A stretch of DNA of 64,000 nt, taken from Clostridiales bacterium (GTDB taxonomy: Bacteria; Bacillota; Clostridia; Christensenellales; Aristaeellaceae). The stretch's first letter is position 1; each line of letters opens with the position of its first letter. Made by a program: the position numbers and the translations under genes. Shown here piece by piece: positions 41,679 to 49,444 of this stretch. The stretch is taken from positions 1 through 64,000 of the forward strand of contig SFET01000005.1 in the NCBI GenBank assembly GCA_004557125.1. The letters run 5' to 3'. The notes beneath the pieces are model-generated. The model ran no database searches. It worked only from the letters and a program-made list of their open reading frames with translations, and had not been told where the DNA came from.

Positions 41679-42695
41679 ATGGCTGTTAAGGTTGCTATTA
41701 ATGGTTTCGGCCGCATTGGTCGTCTTGCTTTCCGTCAGATGTTCGGCGCTGAGGGCTACGAAGTCATCGCCATCAACGACCTGACTTCCCCCAAGATGCT
41801 GGCGCACCTGCTGAAGTATGACTCCACCCAGGGCAACTACACCGCGCAGGGCCACGTTGTCGAGGCTGGCGAGGACTACATCACCGTCGACGGCAAGAAG
41901 ATCACCATCTACGCCAAGGCCAATGCTGCTGAGCTGCCGTGGGGCGAGCTGGGCGTTGACGTCGTGCTCGAGTGCACCGGCTTCTACACCAGCAAGGCGA
42001 AGGCCCAGGCCCACATCGACGCTGGCGCCCGCAAGGTCGTCATCTCTGCCCCCGCCGGCAACGACCTGCCCACCATCGTTTACAACGTCAACCACAAGAC
42101 CCTGAAGGCCGATGACACCATCATCTCCGCCGCTTCCTGCACCACCAACTGCCTGGCCCCCATGGCGAAGGCTCTGAACGACCTGGCTCCCATCGAGTCC
42201 GGCATCATGTGCACCATCCACGCTTACACCGGCGACCAGATGATCCTGGACGGCCCGCAGCGCAAGGGTGACCTGCGTCGCTCCCGCGCAGGCGCAGTGA
42301 ACATCGTTCCCAACAGCACCGGCGCTGCCAAGGCCATCGGCCTGGTCATCCCCGAGCTGAACGGCAAGCTGATCGGCGCTGCCCAGCGCGTTCCCACCCC
42401 CACCGGCTCCACCACCATCCTGAACGCCATCGTGAAGGGCACCGTGACCAAGGAGCAGATCAATGCCCAGATGAAGGCTGAGGCCACCGAGTCCTTCGGC
42501 TACAACGAGGACGAGATCGTTTCCTCCGACGTCATCGGCATGCGCTTCGGCTCCCTGTTCGATGCCACCCAGACCATGGTCGTCAACCTCGACAACGGCA
42601 CCTCTCAGGTTCAGGTCGTGTCCTGGTACGACAACGAGAACAGCTATGTTTCTCAGATGGTCCGCACCATCAAGTACTTCTCCGAGCTGGCCTAA
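41679..42695 (+). CDS. gap: Glyceraldehyde-3-phosphate dehydrogenase, type I
   Basis: This 338-residue glycolytic enzyme oxidises glyceraldehyde 3-phosphate to 1,3-bisphosphoglycerate with NAD+. The Rossmann start VKVAINGFGRIGRLAFRQ is present, as are NDLTSPKMLAHLLKYDS, the catalytic Cys in AASCTTNCLAPMAK, the His in CTIHAYTGDQM, the phosphate-binding RRSRAGAVNIVPNSTGAAK and the closing SWYDNENSYVSQMVRT. The Asp at the adenosine-ribose site (NDL) fits NAD+ use. AGGAGG lies nine bases before ATG 41679. Codon use is strongly biased to C-ending codons, as expected of a highly expressed gene. It is monocistronic, with promoter and terminator both visible. Confidence 0.98.
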   Translation: MAVKVAINGFGRIGRLAFRQMFGAEGYEVIAINDLTSPKMLAHLLKYDSTQGNYTAQGHVVEAGEDYITVDGKKITIYAKANAAELPWGELGVDVVLECTGFYTSKAKAQAHIDAGARKVVISAPAGNDLPTIVYNVNHKTLKADDTIISAASCTTNCLAPMAKALNDLAPIESGIMCTIHAYTGDQMILDGPQRKGDLRRSRAGAVNIVPNSTGAAKAIGLVIPELNGKLIGAAQRVPTPTGSTTILNAIVKGTVTKEQINAQMKAEATESFGYNEDEIVSSDVIGMRFGSLFDATQTMVVNLDNGTSQVQVVSWYDNENSYVSQMVRTIKYFSELA

Positions 42696-42724
42696 TCAAG
42701 TCACTTAGAAGGTATAGACAAACG

Positions 42725-42750
42725 GCGCACCCGCAAGGGTGCGCTTTTTT
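42725..42750 (+). terminator. Rho-independent terminator of gap
   Basis: GCGCACCC pairs with GGGTGCGC around the stable GCAA tetraloop, followed by six T residues. Confidence 0.95.
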
Positions 42751-42924
42751 GTGGTTCTCCTGCAATTCCACGCGGGTGGGTATCTTGACAAAACCACCCC
42801 TGCGCGCATGTCTGTACGGAAATCCCGAACAGCGCCCGCAGCCTGCAGTGCAAGCCCACGGTACCTGCTGTCAATCCAATCCATCCGCACCTGTTCCATC
42901 CCAAAGAGGCGCTCAGATAAAGCA

Positions 42925-42953
42925 GCGCCCGGCGCATGTACTGCACCGGGCGC
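42925..42953 (-). terminator. Terminator of the acidic secreted protein gene
   Basis: On the minus strand GCGCCCGG and CCGGGCGC form an 8-base stem with partial pairing in the loop, followed by TGCTTTAT, 38 bases after the stop codon. I see nothing else between 42751 and 42990. Confidence 0.6.
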
Positions 42954-42990
42954 AAGTTGTCTTGTCAAATCATTCTGAATGAATCAGAAA

Positions 42991-44034
42991 TTATTCCTCA
43001 ACCACAGGCTCCTCGACCACAGGCTCCTCTGCGGGTTCCTCAACGGGGGTCTCCTCTGCAGGCTCCTCCGCGGGTTCCTCTGCGGGCTCCTCTTCGGGCT
43101 CGAGGACAACCGGCTCCTCGCCGATCTCTTCTTTGGTCTCTTCGTCAATAACGGGAACCCATACAACATCAGAGCTCTTGATGCCCTTCTGCTGGGCCTC
43201 GTAGATCACTTCAAACTCGGCCTCTGCCTCAGCGATGATCTCATCGACCACGGGCATAATGATCTCTTGATCGGCCTCTTCGTAATAGATCTCAACGAAC
43301 AGATCAATGTACTCTTCCTTGGTCATTTCGACCTCTTCATAGACGGGCTCGCCATCCTCGCCGATCACAGGATCGCCATTCTCATCGAACAGCGGAATCG
43401 GCATCATGATGGTCGCTTCGTAGGAAACCTCTTCCTCTTCCGGATCAACCTCGGGATGCTGCTCGTAGTAGATCTCGTCGAAGGTCGCTTCGGCTTCCTC
43501 GATCATCTCTTCGACCCATGCGTCGGCCAAGTCCAGAGCCTCATCGAAGCGCGGATCAGTCAGCACGCGATACTCGACGTACTCTTCCTTGGTCATTTCG
43601 ATATCTTCGTAGACGTCGTAGCCATCATCGTCAACGCCAGTCCAAACACCGTAGACGATGATGGTGCGGGTATCCGTCTTGGCGGTAGAGGTGAACTCGT
43701 AGGGCTCCTCGCCCAGATACTCATACCACATGTAGCCTTCGATGGTCTTGACCTCTTCGGTCTGCTCCTCCTCAGGCAACTCGTAGGTCACATGGGCCCA
43801 CTCGTCATTGGTGATGGAATCCACCAGCACGGTCTCGTTCAGGCCGAGGATGCGGATGATGTTCTCATCGTTGGTCAGATCCATCTCGCTGCGCAGGCGC
43901 AGGCCACGGATGGCCTGAACATACATCTCAACGGCGGGATCCAGGGTGGTGACCTGCGGCTCGACTTCCTCAGCGAAAGCCGCAGTGCAGAGCAGCATTG
44001 CTGCGGCCAGAATCAGCGCAAATACCTTTTTCAT
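42991..44034 (-). CDS. Secreted, highly acidic protein with SH3-like region and Pro-Glu tail
   Basis: This is a 347-residue exported protein. A signal peptide (1-21, ending AAFAEEV) is followed by a stretch that reads like a bacterial SH3 domain (IRGLRLRSEMDLTND, RILGLNETVLVDS, WAHVTYE, GYMWYEYLGEE; about 40-110). The middle contains two copies of EMTKEEY and long runs of Glu and Asp. The last 45 residues are a low-complexity Pro-Ala-Glu-Glu repeat with no LPxTG or other anchor. The charge is extremely negative, suggesting binding of cations or cell-wall polymers. I start at Met3 of the longer frame because GGAG lies nine bases before it. The function is unknown. Confidence 0.8.
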   Translation of the reverse strand: MKKVFALILAAAMLLCTAAFAEEVEPQVTTLDPAVEMYVQAIRGLRLRSEMDLTNDENIIRILGLNETVLVDSITNDEWAHVTYELPEEEQTEEVKTIEGYMWYEYLGEEPYEFTSTAKTDTRTIIVYGVWTGVDDDGYDVYEDIEMTKEEYVEYRVLTDPRFDEALDLADAWVEEMIEEAEATFDEIYYEQHPEVDPEEEEVSYEATIMMPIPLFDENGDPVIGEDGEPVYEEVEMTKEEYIDLFVEIYYEEADQEIIMPVVDEIIAEAEAEFEVIYEAQQKGIKSSDVVWVPVIDEETKEEIGEEPVVLEPEEEPAEEPAEEPAEETPVEEPAEEPVVEEPVVEE

Positions 44035-44040
44035 TCTCAT

Positions 44041-44208
44041 TCTCTCCTTTAATTTTGATCCGGCTTAATTTCAAAAAATAACACCCGCTTTTTATGAACA
44101 TAAATGCCTAATTATGTTATTTTTATCTATACTTTTCTGATAGCTTACGCCTGGCAAGGATGCAGAGCCGCCGCACGCTTTGCCGCGCTTTTCATCAATG
44201 TCCCAAGC
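44041..44208. other. AT-rich intergenic stretch
   Basis: This stretch separates the acidic protein gene from the end of the rhamnosidase gene. It presumably carries the promoter of the acidic protein on the minus strand; no convincing -35/-10 pair is seen and there is no gene. Confidence 0.4.
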
Positions 44209-46854
44209 CTATGCAAGCCGCTGGAACAGGCGATGCATGCCCGGATCGAGAACCGTGCCCGCCGCATCGGGCTTCAACGGCACGCCGTCCAGCGTCCAGC
44301 TTCCCCGCACATCCGGCGGAACGAACAGGCCTTCGCCGTCGAAGGGAATCTCGTATTCATACTCCACCCCCTCCGGCACGATCCTCCAGCGCGCCGCGTA
44401 GCGACCCGACGCGGATTCGTACTCCGCCGACACCCATTCCACGCGCGCGTCGGGATGGGGACACAGTCGTGCGCGTCGGAAGCCCGGGTGCTGCGGATCC
44501 GGCGCAAGGCCGCACATGTCGCGGTACATCCACTCCACAATGGCCCCATAGGCGTAGTGGTTCAGGGAGTTCATGCCCGTGGAGCTGACGTGGCCATCCG
44601 GCAGCAGGGAGTTCCAGCGCTCCCAGATGGTGGTGGCGCCCATGCGCACCGGATACAGCCAGCTGGGGCAGTCCTCGTTGAGCAGCAGCGTGTAGGCGAG
44701 GTCGTTCATGCCATTCTCCGTGAGCGCCGGACAGATGTAGTAAGAGCCCACGAAGCCCGTGTCCAGATGATCTCCCCGCAGCCGAAGCCGCTCCCGCAAA
44801 TCCGCACACAGCCGCGCGCGATGCTCCGCAGGCACCAGGTTCAGATGCAGCGCCAGCACCATCGCCGTCTGGGTCGGCACGGCAATGCGTCCCGTCTGCG
44901 TAAAGTATTCCCTCCGGAAGGCCGCGCACACCTCCTCCGCACGGCGCGCATAGAAGCCTGCGTCCTCGTGCAGCTCCAGCGCACGGGCAGCCTCCGCCGT
45001 ATTGCACAGCGACAGATAATAGTAGGCGGAAGCCACGAAGGCGTTCTCCGTACCGCCGAAGTTGTTGCCCGGAATGGGGTTGTCCAGCGCGAGCCAGTCG
45101 GCGAAGTGGAAGCCCGTGCGCCACAGCCGCGGCGAACCGTCCGCATCGTCCTGCGCGCAGATCCAGTCCGTCCACAGCTTCATGTTCTCGTACTGCTTTT
45201 CCAGCAGGTGCCGGTCGCCGTAGAAGCTGTACAGCGTCATCGGAATCACCGTGGCTGCGTCGCCCCAGGCACAGGAGCCGTAGGCAATCTGCTTTTCCCC
45301 ATCCCGACCGGTGATGCGGCGAAAGCGCGGATGCGGCGCGTCCAGAATCCGCAATATCCGGCCCATGGTGTCCGGCACCGTGAAGGGCACCGCGCCGCCC
45401 AGCGAGCGCTGCTCCAGGCGCATGTCGCTCAGGAACTTCTCGTAAAACGCCGGCGTGTAACGGTTGTAGCTGGCCGTCGCCGCGAACACCTGCGCATCGC
45501 CGGTCCAGCCCAGGCGCTCGGCCCGCTGCGGACAGTCCGTGGGCACATCCAGGAAGTTGTCCATCTGTCCCCACCAGGCGTTGTGGAACAGCTGGTTGAG
45601 ACCCGCATGGGAGGTTTCAATCCGTCCCAGCGGCTTGAGCGCGCTGGAAATCACGCATGCCGTGAAATCTGCAGCCTGCGGCGCGTCCAGTCCGCGCACC
45701 CGGGCGTAGCGGAAGCCGAAGTAGGTGAAGTGCGGGCGAACATGCCGCCTCTGACCATCCGAAATGTACACAAAGCGCTGCTCTGCCGAGCCCAGATTGC
45801 CCTGATAGAAGCACGCATCCTGCAGCACCTCGCCGAAGCGCAGCTCAATTTCGCGCCCTGCGGGCAGATCGCAGTCGAATTCCACCCATCCGGACAGATT
45901 CTGACCGAAATCCAGCACCCAATCGCCGTTTCCATCCCGGAAGCAGCGCTGCGCGCACATCCGATCCTGCACGCACAGCGGCGGCGAGATCCGATCCGTG
46001 AGCGCGCCCACCGGCGGCTCCGCGGCGATGGCATGCCCATCCTCGGGGGCGTTCCACAGCCGCGCATCCAGCACCTCGCCGTCATAGATGCTGCTCGCCA
46101 GCACCGGCGAGGGACGGCAGAGCCAGTCCTCGTCCGTGCCGATCACGCTGCCGCTTCCGTCGGCATAGTCCAGCCGCAGCTCGGCAATCAGCTGCATGTG
46201 CGCGCCGTAGAGCCCCTCCATCTCCGGAATGAAGCCGCCGAAGCGCCCCTGATACCAGCCGCGCCCGAGCCAGACCTCCAGCGTGTTCTCCCCCGGATGC
46301 AGCAGCTCCTCCAGCGCATAGGTCTGCACCTGAATCTGGAATTCATAGTCGGTGTAGAAAGGCGCGAGCACGTCCTCGCCCAGCTTTTCCCCGTTGAGAT
46401 ATGCCTCGTACAGGCCCAGACCGCAGATGTAGATGCGTGCGCGGCGCAGCTCCCCCGACACGTTGAACCGGCGCACCAGCACCGGATGCTTCTCCGGCGC
46501 GTAGGGTGCGCGGATCCACTTCGCCTGCCAGGGCACGTCGCCCCGACCCGTCTCAAACTGCTCCACCGCACTCCAGGCGCATTCGCCGCTGTCGGCGGTC
46601 ACCTGCACCTGCCAGTAGTAGCGCGTCATCGGCTGAAGCTCGATCTCCGGTCGGAAGCCCAGGGAGCTGATGTCCTCCCGCGCGCCCGTGTCCAGCAGGG
46701 GTTCGTTCAGTGTTTCGTCCGTGCCCAGGCGAAAGCGCACGCACGCGCTGCGCCGGCCCGTCTTGCACTGCACGCGCCAGGAGAACACCGGCGTCTCCGT
46801 GGGACAGCCCATGGGCTGCTCCAGGTGGTTGACCATCATGTCCGTAATCCGCAT
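44209..46854 (-). CDS. GH78 alpha-L-rhamnosidase
   Basis: This 881-residue protein has the multi-domain layout of bacterial GH78 enzymes. An N-terminal fibronectin-like region (PVFSWRVQ, YYWQVQVTADSGECAWS) is followed by beta-sandwich carbohydrate-binding domains (ARIYICGLGLYEAYLNGEKLGED, WLGRGWYQGRFGG) and the (alpha/alpha)6 catalytic domain with DCPQRAERLGWTGDAQVFA, the conserved acidic motif of the family, and the Glu region ATTIWERWNSLLPDG. A C-terminal beta-sandwich closes the protein. It removes terminal L-rhamnose from glycans or glycosides. No signal peptide is present, so it acts on imported material. It is last in the opp operon, behind a terminator-like hairpin and GGAGG. Confidence 0.93.
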   Translation of the reverse strand: MRITDMMVNHLEQPMGCPTETPVFSWRVQCKTGRRSACVRFRLGTDETLNEPLLDTGAREDISSLGFRPEIELQPMTRYYWQVQVTADSGECAWSAVEQFETGRGDVPWQAKWIRAPYAPEKHPVLVRRFNVSGELRRARIYICGLGLYEAYLNGEKLGEDVLAPFYTDYEFQIQVQTYALEELLHPGENTLEVWLGRGWYQGRFGGFIPEMEGLYGAHMQLIAELRLDYADGSGSVIGTDEDWLCRPSPVLASSIYDGEVLDARLWNAPEDGHAIAAEPPVGALTDRISPPLCVQDRMCAQRCFRDGNGDWVLDFGQNLSGWVEFDCDLPAGREIELRFGEVLQDACFYQGNLGSAEQRFVYISDGQRRHVRPHFTYFGFRYARVRGLDAPQAADFTACVISSALKPLGRIETSHAGLNQLFHNAWWGQMDNFLDVPTDCPQRAERLGWTGDAQVFAATASYNRYTPAFYEKFLSDMRLEQRSLGGAVPFTVPDTMGRILRILDAPHPRFRRITGRDGEKQIAYGSCAWGDAATVIPMTLYSFYGDRHLLEKQYENMKLWTDWICAQDDADGSPRLWRTGFHFADWLALDNPIPGNNFGGTENAFVASAYYYLSLCNTAEAARALELHEDAGFYARRAEEVCAAFRREYFTQTGRIAVPTQTAMVLALHLNLVPAEHRARLCADLRERLRLRGDHLDTGFVGSYYICPALTENGMNDLAYTLLLNEDCPSWLYPVRMGATTIWERWNSLLPDGHVSSTGMNSLNHYAYGAIVEWMYRDMCGLAPDPQHPGFRRARLCPHPDARVEWVSAEYESASGRYAARWRIVPEGVEYEYEIPFDGEGLFVPPDVRGSWTLDGVPLKPDAAGTVLDPGMHRLFQRLA

Positions 46855-46868
46855 GTCATTTCCTCCAT

Positions 46869-46914
46869 AAAAAACGCTCCGCCGCCGAGCACACAGGTGC
46901 AGGCACGGCGGAGC
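46869..46914 (-). terminator. Terminator-like hairpin between the amidohydrolase and rhamnosidase genes
   Basis: On the minus strand GCTCCGCCG pairs with CGGCGGAGC and is followed by GTTTTTT, only a few bases before the GGAGG of the rhamnosidase gene. It should reduce transcription into the last gene. Confidence 0.75.
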
Positions 46915-46920
46915 CGTCTG

Positions 46921-48069
46921 TCAATCCTCCACAATTTTGCCGTCGACCATGACGGTCAGCAGCCGCGATTCCACCTTCAGCGGATCGCCGTCAAAGATCA
47001 GAATATCCGCATCCTTGCCCGCCTCCAGTGAGCCGACGCGATCCGCAATGCCGATGTGCCGGGCCGGGTTGATGGTGATGGCCTTCATCGCCTCGAAGGG
47101 GTCCATGCCCGCCTTCGCGGCAAAACTGGCGCAGAGCAGCAGGTTCTCCTGAAGGATCACCTGCGCGTCGGTGATGATGGACACCTGCGCGCCCGCGCGC
47201 CACAGTGCCGCCGGGGTCTCCCAGCTCTTGTGCTGCAGCTCGTGCTTGCTGGCGAAACCAAAGGTCGGGCCGACCGCGCAGGGGAAGCCCGAAGCGGCGA
47301 TCTCCTCCGCCACCAGATGTCCCTCGGTGCAGTGCTCCAGCGTCATGCGCACGCCGAACTCCTTCGCGATGCGGATGGCCGTCAGGATGTCGTTGGCCTG
47401 ATGGGCGTGGGCCTTCAGCGGCAGCTCGCCCTTCACGACGGGGATCATCGCCTCCAGCTTCATATCGTAGGCGGGGCGGCGCAGCACGTCCTCCCCCGCA
47501 GCCTCCTTGCGCAGCATGTAGTCCTGGGTGCGCAGCAGCGTCTCCCGGAGCTTGCCTGCGGTGGTCATGCGGGCGGAGATGCCCTTGTCCTGATAGCAGC
47601 GCTTCGGATTCTCGCCGAAGGCGCACTTCATGGCGATGGGATTGCGCACCACCATGGCGTCGGCGCACCTGCCGAGGGTCTTGACCGCGACAAAGGTGCC
47701 GCCCAGCACGTTGGAGCTGCCGGGGCCGGTGGCCACGCAGGTCACGCCGCCGTGCAGCGCGGCGCGCACCGCCGGGTCGAGGGGGTTAAAGCTGTCGATG
47801 CCCCGCAGCTGGGGCGTGACCGCGTCGTTGTACTCGTTGTAATCCTGGCCCTCATAGCCCACCGCCGTGCCCTGAATGCCCAGGTGGCTGTGCGCGTCGA
47901 TGAAGCCGGGATAGACCTCCCGCCCCGAAGCGTCGATCACGGTGCAGCCCTCGGGGGGCAGCACGTCCGCGCCGATGCTCAGAATCCTGCCGTCCTCCAC
48001 CAGGATGCTGCCCACGAAGGGCTCCCGCGAGACCATATCGTGAATGTTTCCGTTTGCAATGCAGAGCAT
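46921..48069 (-). CDS. Amidohydrolase (imidazolonepropionase/dihydroorotase-like superfamily)
   Basis: This 382-residue metal hydrolase has the metal-binding HxH in GFIDAHSHLGI, the Lys/His region LKAHAHQANDI, the second His in TLEHCTEGH and the catalytic Asp in SIITDAQVI; the C-terminal beta-sandwich closes with GSLEAGKDADILIFDGDPL. Such enzymes cleave amide or cyclic amide bonds. It sits between an M20 peptidase and a rhamnosidase downstream of an oligopeptide importer, so the imported compound may be an acylated or amide-linked glycoconjugate. It starts at ATG 48069 behind GAGGAGGCAG, 14 bases after the M20 stop. Confidence 0.88.
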   Translation of the reverse strand: MLCIANGNIHDMVSREPFVGSILVEDGRILSIGADVLPPEGCTVIDASGREVYPGFIDAHSHLGIQGTAVGYEGQDYNEYNDAVTPQLRGIDSFNPLDPAVRAALHGGVTCVATGPGSSNVLGGTFVAVKTLGRCADAMVVRNPIAMKCAFGENPKRCYQDKGISARMTTAGKLRETLLRTQDYMLRKEAAGEDVLRRPAYDMKLEAMIPVVKGELPLKAHAHQANDILTAIRIAKEFGVRMTLEHCTEGHLVAEEIAASGFPCAVGPTFGFASKHELQHKSWETPAALWRAGAQVSIITDAQVILQENLLLCASFAAKAGMDPFEAMKAITINPARHIGIADRVGSLEAGKDADILIFDGDPLKVESRLLTVMVDGKIVED

Positions 48070-48082
48070 GAAATCTGCCTCC

Positions 48083-49444
48083 TCAGTCGTTGAGATTCAG
48101 CGTGACGCTGCCGTCGTCGTTGTAGCGCACCAGGCGGCGGTTCTTGGCAAAGCGGTCGATGGCCGCCAGATATTCCTCCTTGCCGGAGAAGGGGAGCTTG
48201 GCCTCGCGCACCACGCGCCACCCCACTTCCGCATCGTTCTCCAGCAGTCTGCCCACGGTGGCTGCCAGGCATTGGGCCGGCAGCAGGCAGGCTAGGCGCG
48301 CGTCCGCAATACGGTAAGACGCGCCGTGGGCCTCCCCCACCGCGCCGCTGCAGTGGGGCTGCACCGAGGGGATGATGGAAGAGACGTCGCCCATGTCCGT
48401 GCTTCCGGTGTCCCAGCTCTCGCTGATGCGCACGCTGTCCTCCCCCGCGATCTCCCGCATGGCGCCGCTCATGACCTGCGTCAGCAGCGGATCGTTGCGC
48501 AGCGGCAGATAGCCCGGGTGATCGTCCAGCAGCGCGTTGCAGCCCATCGCCGCGGCGGAAGCTGCGATGGCCAGGTTGATCCTGCGGTTGTTGGCGGCCA
48601 TGCTCTCGTAGCAGGCGCCGCGCACGTAGCTCTCCATGCGAACCTCCTCCGGGATGGCGTTGACCACCGTTCCGCCCTTGGTCAGGATGGGATGGAAGCG
48701 CACGTGCTCACCATCCACGAAGGTCTCCCGCAGCGCATTGACGGCGTTGATGGCGTTCGTCGCCGCGTAGAGCGCGTTCCGGCCGTTCTGGGGCGCAGCG
48801 CCGGCGTGGGCCGATACGCCCTCGAAGGTCACGTTCTTGAGCATGCAGCCGTTCATGCCCGCGCTGAAGTCCAGCGTCTTGCCCTCGGGCAGGCTGCCCG
48901 CATGGATCATCATGGCGATGTCCACGCCGTCAAAGTAGCCGCGGTAGATGAATTCCACCTTGCCGCCCAGGTAGTGGATCACGCCCTTGCGCCGCAGCTC
49001 CTCCCGGTACTCCAGCTCGATCAGCTCCTCCGCGGGGACGCTGATCAGGCGGATCGAGCCGCACAGGCCGTCCAGCGCACCCGGCTCCTTCAGCGCACAG
49101 GCCACGCCCAGCAGCGCGGCGCTCTGGCAGTTGTGACCGCAGGCGTGCACGGCGCAGGTTCCCTCGGCGCACTCCGGATGCGAGGCCACCACCAGGGAGT
49201 CCAGCTCCCCCAGGATCGCCACCTTCGGCCCAGGCCGGCCCGTATCCAGATCGGTGTAGAAGCCGGGGATATCCCCGGGCTTCACAAGGACATAGCCCAG
49301 CTGCTCGAACTGCTCCGCGAGGTAGGCCGAGGTGTTCCACTCCTTGTAGCCCGTCTCCGGGTGCTGCCAGATGTAGCGCTCCGCCGCATAGATCCGGTCG
49401 GCATGCTTCTCCACCAGCACGGAGAGCTTCTCTGTAATCGTCAT
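48083..49444 (-). CDS. M20 family peptidase / AbgB-like amidohydrolase
   Basis: This is a 453-residue zinc aminoacylase/carboxypeptidase-type enzyme. It shows HACGHNCQSAAL (metal-binding His), the catalytic Glu in SVPAEELIE, the dimerisation-domain segment FEGVSAHAGAAPQNGRNAL and the final metal site with GSTDMGDVSSIIPSVQPH. The start WQHPETGYKEWNTSAYLAEQ resembles aminobenzoyl-glutamate utilisation protein B. It splits an N-acyl or peptide bond of an imported molecule. The ATG overlaps the stop of the upstream glycoside hydrolase-like gene (ATGA), so the two are translationally coupled. There is no signal peptide. Confidence 0.9.
   Translation of the reverse strand: MTITEKLSVLVEKHADRIYAAERYIWQHPETGYKEWNTSAYLAEQFEQLGYVLVKPGDIPGFYTDLDTGRPGPKVAILGELDSLVVASHPECAEGTCAVHACGHNCQSAALLGVACALKEPGALDGLCGSIRLISVPAEELIELEYREELRRKGVIHYLGGKVEFIYRGYFDGVDIAMMIHAGSLPEGKTLDFSAGMNGCMLKNVTFEGVSAHAGAAPQNGRNALYAATNAINAVNALRETFVDGEHVRFHPILTKGGTVVNAIPEEVRMESYVRGACYESMAANNRRINLAIAASAAAMGCNALLDDHPGYLPLRNDPLLTQVMSGAMREIAGEDSVRISESWDTGSTDMGDVSSIIPSVQPHCSGAVGEAHGASYRIADARLACLLPAQCLAATVGRLLENDAEVGWRVVREAKLPFSGKEEYLAAIDRFAKNRRLVRYNDDGSVTLNLND

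Noticed and set aside
44104..47031. 975-codon open frame opposite the rhamnosidase
   Set aside because: Arg/His/Pro/Ala-rich translation typical of antisense reading in GC-rich DNA; the GH78 gene is on the other strand.
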